Positions 56,301 to 64,000 of a stretch of 64,000 nucleotides of DNA are shown here, one piece after another. Every line of letters starts with the position of its first letter. The stretch's first letter is position 1. Below the pieces are notes generated by a model. It saw nothing but the letters and a program-made list of their open reading frames with translations, was not told where the DNA came from and searched no databases. The position numbers were made by a program, and so were the translations under genes. Origin of the DNA: Hypomesus transpacificus (lineage: Eukaryota > Chordata > Actinopteri > Osmeriformes > Osmeridae); assembly GCF_021917145.1 (NCBI RefSeq), contig NC_061067.1:5375874-5439873 (forward strand). Direction: 5' to 3'.

Positions 56301-59300
56301 TGCTACCCCTCCTCCCCCCACCCCCACCAACCCCACCCCTGCACTCTCCCTGAGTTGGGGTCAGGGTCAGGACTTGTAGACTTCCTCTAAATTGGGTCGG
56401 ACGCGATCCAACTCAGCGGTGGTTACAAAACCAGCCCACCTCGCGGTCCTCCGCCACGCGCACCCCTCTCCACCACCCCGAATCCCCTCACCTGTCCTGG
56501 GCACGAGTGTCGGCCCCCCATCCTGGTGTTTAAGGTATCCTCCCCATCCCACTCCCACCAGAACCCCTCCAGATCTGCATCTTGTCTGTCTCTGACTCAT
56601 CTGAGATGACTAACCTGACAGTGGCATGGGTCTGGACAGCAGTAACACAATCAATGCATTACATTACCAACATTTCAAACATGTAAAAGTAGCACATACT
56701 CTGTATGCATTCTACAGTGAGTAGGCACAATACACATACGCTACGCAGGTGAAAACCCTGCCATGCTACCACCACTACCACTGCTGTTAGTAGGTCCTGC
56801 CTGCTCACCTCCAGCTGCTCCATAATGTCTGTCTGCACCCTAAGTTCCAGTGCTTTCTGCTGGGCAACATCACTCATCCACTGGCTAGCTTTGCGCCAAG
56901 CAGCTTGCTCGGTTTGCCGTTATGAAACGCACTTAGGAACAATGCTAATGGATTTCTCCTCTCCTGATGTCCATTACTAGTAGCTGGAAAAAGTGTCCCT
57001 CATGCTCAATGCAACGATTGCACTGATTTGTATTGACTGTACAACATTAGCATACTGTATCCAATCAAAATATGAACCAAGGTCAGCGGATGAAATCCAC
57101 AAGCATCATTTCTAAAGTACAGTGTGGCTTTTTCATAACGGTTGGTGCAAAGCCTGCACACACTGGCTCTCCTTCCTCCTCACAGGCCTGCGCTTCCTCA
57201 TAAACACGAATGGCCTTTGGTCTCCTCACCCAGATGTCACCCGTTTGTCATCTTGTCTTCATTTTTCTGTCAGATGAAGACAGTGTAACTGTATCTGATA
57301 TGTGAATTTATTGTTCTGCTTTAATAGTGTCAGATTTTCTTCTGTGTTTGAGTGTTGTAACTGAGATTTGAGTTGTTTGTGATAATCGTTCCTCTTTTGT
57401 GTGTGTAAAATGGCCTCTTTTGCTTTTCTCTGCTAACTCCTATAGGGGGCGGTATTCCATATGGTGTGTTGCCGGAGATTGGGCCGGGGGGTAACGCGGG
57501 CGGACTAACCGAGCACAGGCCACGCTGGGCGGGCACGCATGCAGCCGTCCAGCCTCCCGCTGACACAATGCTAAAGCTCAATGCTCAGACTGACAGTGTG
57601 TCTGGGGCCGGGGCCGGGCCGGGGGCTAGAGCTGGGACCACCAGCTCAGACCCCTCAGAGTCCTCAGAGCCCGTACTGAGTAAAGACAAGGGAGGCAAGA
57701 GAGGCAGTGTGACCTGGGCACCTGACCTGGTCCAAGATTCTTTCTATGACTCCGACCCAGTCCCAGTCCCAAACTCAAACATAAACTCAGGCCCAGACTC
57801 AGTGGTAGACCCAGCCGTAGACTCTGTCTTGGCTACAGATGAGGTTCAGAGTCAGGCTGTAGCCCAAGAACAGGTGCCAGTGGTCGGGCAGGCACGTAAG
57901 TCTTCTGTAGATGCTTCTGCCAAAGCATCTACACATGGGAGAGAGAACCCCAGGACAGACCCAGCAGGTGAGCACTCAGTCAGGGACAACCATCTCTTCC
58001 TCATCCAACCCCCCCCCCCCTAAAAAAACACTCATCTTTCACCAACAGGAATGGTTCTATTTAATTATGTTTTATTCGTGGAAATACGTTATTTTTGGAT
58101 CCATAGTTTCTCAGTAATAATAATGACAGTGTAAACATCTGAATGGTGAGGTTCTATTGTCCCATCCACAGGAAATTCACAAAACAAGTAGATTGTAGAT
58201 TAAGGTTTTCAGGTAAGTTTAATACCACTCCTTACAGTTAACTCAACTCAAGTCACGCCGTTAAGGCATTCTGCTGGCCACCTTTACCACAAGGCTGTTT
58301 TACACACCCTGGGGTGCTTATCGGGGTCCTAAACCCACATTAGGGTTCAGGCAATGTGTTGGCTACCTCTAAATGTAGGTTGGCTCTTTAGGACCCCACT
58401 TTCACCTTGTGAGCTCAGTGCACATTAACACACGCAGTCACACTGTGACATAGCCCCTGCCAACCAATCACAGCTCGCCTCCAAAGTAGGTCAGCAAATC
58501 GCAATGAACACATGACCACCATCACTGAGACCTTTACAGTAGTGTACTCTCTGCCTCTTTAAAACCCACCCCTTTTTGATTTTCAAGAGCTCAACCCCCT
58601 CTGCTATAAATTAGGGAAAACATTATGTCCATGTGACTATTTGTGTTGGACATGGCAGCTCAATTTATCGTAATAGGATCCAACCTGCTTTGGGAGCTTT
58701 TATTCTCCAGAGTTTTATTCTGCAGTGCAGTCCCTGAAACCTGGTGAATTTACAGACATTCTGCCCACATGCAACTCTCTCATTTTCAAATCCTGAGAGT
58801 CTGTTTTTCCACCTTGTCACTCACTGTGTTGTGAAAACACAGCATGAGTCAAAAGGTTGAATGTTCAGCTGTGTGTCGCTAACAAGAGTTTTCTACTGCA
58901 AGTCTACAGCAAGGACTATATTGGCTTCAGTCCACCATCCTCTATCTCCTACTATCTTCAAATCAAAGTACTTTTACTTTTCATATAAATCTTTATTAAC
59001 AATGAACATCAATATGAAATGTTGTCAAGGGTGTCCAACTCTTTCTGTAGGAAATAGTCAAAAGGATTAAGAATAATAGCAGACTTCAGATAACAGGTGT
59101 TCAGTGTCCCAGTACACCCTAGCCTCACACTTGACTCAGCCTGATGTTAACTGGTCTCCTGCGTTGCCACAGCGACCCCTGCCCCGCCCTATGGCATCAG
59201 CGTTCTGGAGTGCGTGCGTGACGCAATGGTGCTGTCCTGGAAGCAGCCGACGTTCATCGGTGGGGCAGACATCACCGGGTACTTTGTGGATTACCGCGAG

Positions 59301-61137
59301 GTCGTCGAGGGAGTGGTGGGGAAGTGGCACGAGGCCAACATCAAGTCTGTCACTGACAGAGCCTACAGGGTGAGGAGGGCATTGGGTTTATGTGGGATGA
59401 TGTCCTCTCTCTGGCCTCTAATCATTCATGTCTATTAATGTTCCTAAAATGTGACTGTTGGGGACTGTGTGTGCCTTGTCTGCCCAGGTGTCAGATCTGA
59501 AGGAGAACATGAAGTACCAGTTCCAGGTACGGGCTGCCAACATGGCAGGTGTGGGCATCCCCTCTTTGTCCAGTGAAACGTTTACATGTGCGGAGTGGAC
59601 CATTGCTGTGCCAGGTGAGTTTCACACGTCTCAACATTATCAGAATAACAGAATAACTTTTGTCTAAAAGCCGATTGGGCAGTTTTCTGAAAACTCATCT
59701 GCTGGCACTGCTGCATACACAAAACATCTTGACCATCTGGTTTTCTCTGGTTGCTGGGTTACAGGACCCCCCCATGACCTGCAGGCCACGGAGGTACGCA
59801 GCACCTCCCTGATGTTGCTGTGGAAACCACCCGTGTACCAGGGTCGTGATGAGGTCAACGGATTCTACATTGACATAAAGGAGGCTGAGGCACCGTTGGA
59901 GGCGTGGAGAGGAGTCAACGAGAAAGCCACAAACAAGAAGTACATGAAGGTCGGCACCTTCCTGTCTTCTTATTAGGAACTCATTGAAAGTACTAAAAAG
60001 ACTAAACTACATAGAAAACATTTTTTTTTTTAAAGAGAAAGCAGAGGAATTTGATTGGAGAACCATCTCTTTCAGTTTTGAATAAATAGAAAAACCTCTC
60101 AAGATTTTCCCTTTGAGACCTTTTCAAGAGACACATCTCTTCACGGTGTCCACTATTAGTCTTTTCTCTCTTTTTGACAGATTCAAATCCCGAAGGAGGG
60201 AGAGACCTATGTGTTCCGTGTACGTGCACAGAACAAGGCTGGTGTTGGAAAGGCCTCCGAACCTACAGAACCAATCCTGGCCCAGACCAAACCAGGTACA
60301 CAAACCCAGAACCTAGGGTATATGGAAAAGGCTAGGGAGCACAATGCTTTGTCATCGTGTCCTGGTTAGGATATGTCAACCTGAATCTTCCTCCTGTCTC
60401 ACTCAGGTACCACAGAGATAGTCGTGGACGTTGATGATGATGGTGTGATCTCGATGAACTTCGAGTGCGCAAACCTGACCCCAGACTCTAAATTTGTGTG
60501 GTCCAAAAACTACGAAGAAATCACAGATGAGACCCGCATTACCATGGAAACCAAAGGAAACAAGTAATTTCCAGAAAACAGTGTGTGTTTCTGGTCTGAG
60601 TCGTTCTTCAGTGTTCTTATTCCTGTAACGCTGCTATGTGTCCGCTTAGGTCAAAAGCCACCTTTAAAACTCCTGCTGAAGACGATCTGGGCATTTACTC
60701 TTGTTTGGTCACCCACACTGATGGGGCTTCATCCAGCTACACTCTCTCCGCAGAGGGTGAGTCACACTCTGTTTTGCTCCTGACCTGAGGACCCTTCTTA
60801 GTGGGCACAGTCCTCTCTGTAACAGTCACTCCCCATCCTGGGACGGCTGTTTTTTGGCTGTTTCAATATATTGTTATTCTGGGGTCATGCCGGGGTCATG
60901 CCGACATGTCTACTTTTTTGGCAGAGTTGAAGAAGCTGCTTGAGATCAGTCACGACCACAAGTTCCCAAGTGAGTGTCTTACTTTCATCCACCCTCTTCA
61001 TAGAATTTAGTGGCGTATTAGAATGACTCTCGAATTAGAATCTATCATTCTCACTCACTATCTCCTCATCTATAACTTACATCCTTTTACGTCTCTCTTT
61101 ACGTCTCCTTTGTCTGTCTCTCTCCCTCCCTCCCTTG

Positions 61138-61169
<32 letters not shown>

Positions 61170-62692
61170 TCCTCCCTCCCTTGCTCTCTCTCTCTCTCTT
61201 CCTCTTACTCTCTCCCTTCAGTTATTCCCCTGAAGACAGAGCTGGCAGTGGAGCTGCTGGAGAAGGGCAAGGTTCGCTTCTGGCTGCAGGCTGAGAAGAT
61301 CTCAGCCAACGGCAAAGTGGAATACGTGTTCAACGATAACGTTGTCTCTCAGGGCGAGGTGAGAGAGCGCCGACAGGGAACTCATGATGGCAAACCCACT
61401 GGGCTAAACGGCCAGGCACTCATACCAAGTAGTCTGAAAAAGAAAGAACTAAAATAAATAATGGTCGCCCTATACATCACACTTCTAATCTACTATGTAT
61501 TCAAACTATATGTGTAAGTACAGACTAATACATGTTTTAATACATATAAATGTATCTGGTTTAATAAGAGTTAAAGCAGATTTACACCATAGGGCTTTGT
61601 AATCGCTAACAGCCTAAACACAGTCACAACATGTGTTGTTGTTGATGGCGTATATGGGATAAGACTGAAAATGTTTTGTCTTCGGGTTGTTGCCTTGCAG
61701 AAGTACAAGACGAACTTTGACAAGAACACAGGTGTTATTGAGATGACCATGGAGTCCCTGACACCTGCAGACGAGGGGACCTTCACCTTCCAGCTGCAGG
61801 ACGGCAAGGCCACCAACCAGTCCAGCCTGGTGCTCATTGGAGATGGTAACCCTTAGATTAGGTCCTGTCCAACCTTCTTTCTTCTTTCCTGTCTTCCTTC
61901 CTTCCCTCCTTCCTTCCGAGGCTGGATAGGTCACTGTGATACAGAGGAGTTCATGCCATCCATGATCAAATCATGTTCGATAGGAGATCATTTTGAGAAG
62001 GAAAGGAAGGAATCTTTGGTCCTTTTGGTCCCTTTTCTGTCTAACTAAACCAGAAGTCAACTTAATACACTGTAACTGTATCCACACTAAGACAGTGAAT
62101 ACATTGATCATTTACATGTAGTTGTTCTACTGAAGATGTGTTGCCTCATCCGTGATCCTTTGCTTATTTCTCCAGTGTTCAAGCAACTGCAGAAGGAGTC
62201 TGAGTTCCAGAGGAAAGAGTGGTTCAGAAAGCAAGGTACTAGAACCAAACTGTAGCACACAAGCAAGCACACATACCTGCTTGGGAAGCTTATGTTAGTG
62301 CTGTGAACACGTTTGTTTCAAGTTTAATGTTTCTAATGGCTGGCATGTTTGCTTTGTGTAGGTCCTCACTTTGTGGAGTACCTGAGCTACGAGGTGACCC
62401 CGGAATGTTGTGTTGTTCTGAAGTGCAAGGTGAGGCTGAAGGAAGGGGTCGAATAGATAAAGGAAACAAAAATGAGAAGGATGTTAAATCTCTTTCAAAC
62501 TTACAGTTTGTATCTGTAACTATTTATTTGTCTCTCCATCCCTCTATTGCTCCCTTGCAGGTTGGAAACATCAAGAAGGAGACAGTTGCATTGTGGTACA
62601 AAGACGGGCGTGAGATTAAGGCAGATGAGCATCTCACTTTCACAGAGGGAGTGCTGACCCTGGAGATTGCTCAGGTGGGAGAAAGAAAGATG

Positions 62693-62744
<52 letters not shown>

Positions 62745-63977
62745 GAGAGATATTTATACAAATTGTCTATTATGTAAACATGTTTAACACTTTTGTTTTT
62801 GTGCAGTATTATTCCTGTCGACGTGCTCATTGTCTGCATATATGAATGTTCATCAAATCTCTCTTTGTTCATATATTGTAAATATACAGTCTCTTCACAC
62901 ATCACAGGCATCACTTCCCTGTGTATCTTCAATACACAAGATGCATTGTGGAGCAACATATTCAAGGTGGTTTAAAGGGGGTCTGAAGTGGTTTTCTATG
63001 TGCACAGTCCAGCCCGATAGTAGTGAACATGACAATCTTACCACAACTTCTATGTATTATTTCCGACGTTATATTGTACATTATAGTTATATATTTATGA
63101 TTTTTATTTGACATCATATACCTTATTATACCTTTATTTTATGTGTTAACATTGTGACCTGATCTTCTGAACATTTGACATGATATTACCACCTTCTCTT
63201 CAACTAATGAACCTAATACATCACACCTACTGGACTTTAAACACCACGTTTAATATCTCTGTCAGAAAATCTCAATTTGTTTTCTGTCTTAACTCTTATA
63301 TCTGTTTGTATCCAGCCTGTCCTGTCCTTTTTCCATCCTTCAGTTTATATGTATGGGCAGAGCCACCTCCATCCCAGTGTGTTGTCCCATATGCGTCTCA
63401 CTGGGCAAACTGTAGCAAGTCACATGATAGCCTTGAGCCCTGGTCGGCTGTGAACGTAAACATTTGTCCCTGTTGCAGCGTGACACTCCTGCAGCCGTGG
63501 CAGACATTCCGCCCGACGACGTTTACTGGAGAAGACTCAAAGTTGGGATCCGTGTTGTGTTGTCACCATAAGACGCCTCTCTCTTGTATTGCCTTTGAGA
63601 GTGCTTTCTTGCTTTTGCGTCAAATATGTGTGTCCTGCAGCATCCTTAGCAGGGGAGAAAAGCTTGGCTTTTCCGTAGAGCTTCTATTTACGTTTTATTC
63701 TGTTACAAAATGGTGTTGCAACGGGTTGTGGGTATATGCTTCTCACCTCAGCTTCTCCCTCCAGATCTCAAAGAAGGATGCCGGTATCTATGAGGTGATT
63801 CTGAAGGATGACAGAGGAAAGGACTCCTCCACATTGAACCTGACGGACCAAGGTACACCCTCAGAACTGGCTGCTGAACCAGACCTCCGATCGGTACTTG
63901 ACTGGAACTAACAAAACTCTTGAATTTCCATCTTTCAGGTTTCAAGAACATGATGAACGAAGTGTTCAGTGTTATTG
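44511..63977 (+). CDS. myom1: Myomesin-1 (sarcomere M-band protein), 3' end beyond window
   Basis: Thirty-two coding exons, detailed in the following block entries, join without a phase conflict into 4285 nt (1428 codons, including a 174-codon EH-type insert). Human MYOM1 has 1685 residues with its EH exon, so roughly the last 250 are missing. Myomesin-1 cross-links myosin thick filaments and titin at the M-band of striated muscle and dimerises through its C-terminal Ig domain, which lies outside the window. The domain order seen is a unique N-terminus, two Ig (My2-My3), three fibronectin III (My4-My6), the insert, two fibronectin III (My7-My8), then Ig domains My9-My11. The start at MSGSIPFYQKNHRHYD parallels the mammalian MSLPFYQRCHQHYD. 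Fish often have two myom1 copies (a and b); I cannot say which. Confidence 0.96.
45960..46015. repeat. 28-bp tandem duplication with a perfect hairpin
   Basis: Two units beginning GGTTATGTCGAGCTCTGCTC. In the second unit the 11-base arms at 45990-46000 and 46004-46014 are perfect inverted repeats around a TCT loop. It lies in myom1 intron 1. Confidence 0.85.
47191..47290. repeat. Array of four TGACRTCA-like motifs in myom1 intron 3
   Basis: TGTGACGTCATAGAG, TGTGACATCTAAC, TGTGACATCATGG and TGTGACATCATAGAG occur at about 47193, 47218, 47245 and 47276. They look like diverged units of a tandem repeat; the first contains a perfect palindromic CRE. Confidence 0.6.
48041..49377 (+). CDS. myom1: myom1 exons 4-6: Ig domain My2
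   Basis: Exons 48041-48198, 48424-48516 and 49289-49377 encode residues about 150-262. TPEFVIKPRSHTVWEKQ opens the Ig fold, the first core Cys is in VRLHCTVSGWPDPRVVWYKN, and the closing motif is DFDDTAQYRASAMNSKGELS. This is an I-set Ig domain near the myosin-binding head. A C-rich and CA repeat tract lies in the intron at about 48210-48296. Confidence 0.95.
49650..49893 (+). CDS. myom1: myom1 exons 7-8: inter-Ig linker with a 24-nt microexon
   Basis: Exon 7 (49650-49691, 42 nt) encodes RFKGEVDEALPSPR. Exon 8 (49870-49893, 24 nt) encodes SSAASGSE between a GGGCGCAG acceptor and a GTAACA donor. Both are phase 1-1, so exon 8 can be included or skipped without a frame change. They correspond to the variable mammalian linker between My2 and My3. 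Confidence 0.75.
49894..50994. other. myom1 intron 8
   Basis: AT-rich intron with a TATATATA-rich patch near 50110-50150 and a GT/CA pair near 50894-50930; no exon recognised. Confidence 0.5.
50995..52074 (+). CDS. myom1: myom1 exons 9-10: Ig domain My3
   Basis: Two exons of equal length (162 nt each, 50995-51156 and 51913-52074) encode residues about 285-392. FDVSFGREGETLSLGCTVII has the first core Cys, PEVQWYRDD the core Trp, and LNKEDEGLYTLRITT the closing motif, ending at VFVR. The intron (51157-51912) contains nothing recognisable. Confidence 0.95.
53276..53313. repeat. 38-G homopolymer
   Basis: Thirty-eight uninterrupted G follow a GT-rich stretch (GTGTGTGTGGGA). It is the longest mononucleotide run in the window. 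Confidence 0.95.
53408..53545. repeat. 19-bp minisatellite in myom1 intron 10
   Basis: About seven units of AACTCACACAGTACAGTTT / …GTGT lie head to tail, with TTT and TGT ends partly alternating. It ends about 40 bases before the exon 11 acceptor. Confidence 0.9.
53586..54124 (+). CDS. myom1: myom1 exons 11-12: fibronectin III domain My4
   Basis: Exons 53586-53727 and 53925-54124 encode residues about 393-506. GAPGAPLDVRCQDANKDYVI starts the fold; the WKQPAVDRGSSIMGYFVD and SYMFRVRAVNKSGMSRPS motifs are canonical FnIII. The titin-binding region of mammalian myomesin is assigned to My4-My6. Confidence 0.95.
54343..55088 (+). CDS. myom1: myom1 exons 13-15: linker and fibronectin III domain My5
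   Basis: Exons 54343-54396, 54592-54716 and 54905-55088 encode residues about 507-627. TSAPWTGQIIVTEEEPAEG is the conserved linker preceding My5. The domain reads VTEATKNYVVLSWKPPGERG … FALFDLAEGKSYSFRVRCCN … GEPSSPTEPTT. The My4-My5 linker is the site of a known PKA target serine in mammalian myomesin (Ser482); that serine is not obvious here. Confidence 0.93.
55283..55894 (+). CDS. myom1: myom1 exons 16-17: fibronectin III domain My6
   Basis: Exons 55283-55457 and 55773-55894 encode residues about 628-726. The fold opens with DIPAPPGRVVPIRNTDTSVV and continues WEASREAKELVGYYIEAS … GETYVFKVKAVNAAGLSESS, ending PIEVKAAI, the last residues before the alternative insert. The donor after ATTG leaves phase 1. 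Confidence 0.95.
55895..57445. other. myom1 intron 17
   Basis: A 1.55-kb intron with a C-rich patch at about 56300-56340; no exon recognised. A CTGTCAG followed by ATGAAGACAGTG at 57273 resembles an acceptor but opens no convincing frame. Confidence 0.5.
57446..57967 (+). CDS. myom1: myom1 exon 18: EH-myomesin-type alternative insert
   Basis: A single 522-nt exon, phase 1 at both ends, adds 174 residues between My6 and My7 and can be skipped without a frame change. It starts GGGIPYGVLPEIGPG, parallel to GGGVSPDVCPALSDEPG of the human EH exon. The rest is low in hydrophobic residues and rich in Ser, Pro, Asp, Ala and Gly (SGAGAGPGARAG, DPSESSEPVL, DPVPVPNSN), so it is probably disordered. The mammalian EH segment is about 96 residues and acts as an elastic spring in embryonic heart and slow or extraocular muscle M-bands; this one is nearly twice as long. 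Use in any tissue is not shown by sequence. Confidence 0.88.
57968..59172. other. myom1 intron 18
   Basis: A 1.2-kb intron opening with a C-run (about 58010-58020); no exon or transposon recognised. Confidence 0.5.
59173..59614 (+). CDS. myom1: myom1 exons 19-20: fibronectin III domain My7
   Basis: Exons 59173-59369 and 59488-59614 encode residues about 901-1008. The motifs PAPPYGISVLECVRDAMVL, WKQPTFIGGADITGYFVDYR, ENMKYQFQVRAANMAGVG and EEWTIAVPG-like CAEWTIAVPG match mammalian My7. Exon 19 joins equally well in phase to exon 18 or exon 17. Confidence 0.95.
59765..60295 (+). CDS. myom1: myom1 exons 21-22: fibronectin III domain My8
   Basis: Exons 59765-59949 and 60181-60295 encode residues about 1009-1108. 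PPHDLQATEVRSTSLMLLW is followed by KPPVYQGRDEVNGFYIDIKE, then YVFRVRAQNKAGVGKASEPT. The intron between them is AT-rich and unremarkable. Confidence 0.95.
60407..60756 (+). CDS. myom1: myom1 exons 23-24: Ig domain My9
   Basis: Exons 60407-60563 and 60650-60756 encode residues about 1109-1196. VDVDDDGVISMNFECANLTP contains the first core Cys, FVWSKNYEE the Trp, and AEDDLGIYSCLVTHTDGASS the second Cys. The intron is short (86 bases). Confidence 0.95.
60925..61845 (+). CDS. myom1: myom1 exons 25-27: helical linker and Ig domain My10
   Basis: Exons 60925-60969, 61222-61358 and 61701-61845 encode residues about 1197-1305. Exon 25 encodes the short helix ELKKLLEISHDHKFP that joins consecutive myomesin Ig domains. 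My10 follows with LAVELLEKGKVRFWLQAEK, VEYVFNDN and DEGTFTFQLQDGKATNQSSL. A CT-rich tract (about 61100-61215) forms the long pyrimidine stretch before exon 26. Confidence 0.93.
62176..63852 (+). CDS. myom1: myom1 exons 28-31: helical linker and Ig domain My11
   Basis: Exons 62176-62235, 62362-62429, 62561-62674 and 63765-63852 encode residues about 1306-1415. Exon 28 gives the linker helix VFKQLQKESEFQRKEWFRKQ. The Ig follows with PHFVEYLSYEVTPECCVVLK, VALWYKDGREIKADEHLTF and KKDAGIYEVILKDDRGKDSS. Intron 30 (1.09 kb) holds a TA microsatellite and no other exon that I can recognise. Confidence 0.94.
62693..62746. repeat. (TA)n microsatellite in myom1 intron 30
   Basis: TA repeats with a few C and G interruptions, starting about 20 bases after the exon 30 donor. 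Confidence 0.9.
63939..63977 (+). CDS. myom1: myom1 exon 32: helical linker before My12
   Basis: A 39-nt exon encodes FKNMMNEVFSVI after a split Gly, parallel to the mammalian FKELMMEVCKKI. It has an acceptor TCTTTCAG and donor GTAAGA, and the reading frame continues (phase 1) beyond the window. Confidence 0.85.
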
Positions 63978-64000
63978 GTAAGAATGTCTATAGGTATTTC

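Noticed and set aside
56051..56600. A Pro/His-rich open frame in myom1 intron 17
   Set aside because: It is due to C-rich low-complexity DNA, with no start context, splice signals or recognisable domain.
57273..57310. A small extra myom1 exon after CTGTCAG
   Set aside because: The acceptor looks fair, but the frame meets a stop within about 30 bases and no matching segment exists in the family.
63180..63911. A 243-residue frame ending in the My11 sequence
   Set aside because: Only the last part (63765-63852) is exon 31. The rest is intron read in the same frame, ahead of a clear CTCCAG acceptor.

Overview
The window is genomic DNA from a ray-finned (teleost) fish. It has short coding exons with GT/AG introns, abundant simple repeats, Tc1-like transposon ends and a tRNA-derived SINE. 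The SINE tail (…GCGTCTGCTAAATGACTAAA…) is of a type I associate with smelts, salmonids and their relatives; that placement is a guess. Nothing prokaryotic or viral is present.

Layout. (1) 1-27491 is mostly one stretch of about 13.5 kb present twice in the same orientation: copy 1 at 182-13765 and copy 2 at 14016-27491. A 100-N gap (13766-13865) and 150 bases of other sequence separate them. Both copies carry the 5' flank, the first coding exon and part of the first intron of a kappa-type opioid receptor gene (oprk1). Copy 1 stops in that intron exactly at the gap. Copy 2 runs on into exons 2 and 3. The simplest reading is two haplotypes placed end to end by the assembler. Copy 1 also ends on its left in a Tc1-like transposon, at a TA dinucleotide that is unoccupied in copy 2. 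(2) 26077-29056 is the complete oprk1 coding sequence (370 aa, 3 coding exons). A broken second copy of the end of its last exon lies at 31083-31567. (3) 32463-34615 is chmp5 (ESCRT-III subunit, 8 exons, 220 aa). (4) 35106-37826, minus strand, is fastkd3 (mitochondrial RNA-binding FASTK family, 6 coding exons, 668 aa), tail to tail with chmp5. (5) 39248-40397, minus strand, is a non-muscle/smooth-muscle myosin regulatory light chain of the myl12 type (172 aa, 3 coding exons). (6) 44511-63977, plus strand, is myomesin-1 (myom1). I assembled 32 coding exons (4285 nt, 1428 codons) with every exon-exon phase consistent. They run from the start codon to the linker before the penultimate Ig domain. 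The gene continues past the window. It includes a 522-nt, phase-symmetric exon at the position of the mammalian EH-myomesin (embryonic heart) insert.

The genes are not one pathway. myl12 and myom1 are neighbours in human too (18p11). oprk1, chmp5 and fastkd3 lie on other human chromosomes, so this order looks fish-specific. Exon limits were read from splice signals and from remembered human protein families, with phase checked by hand. No alignment or database search was run.
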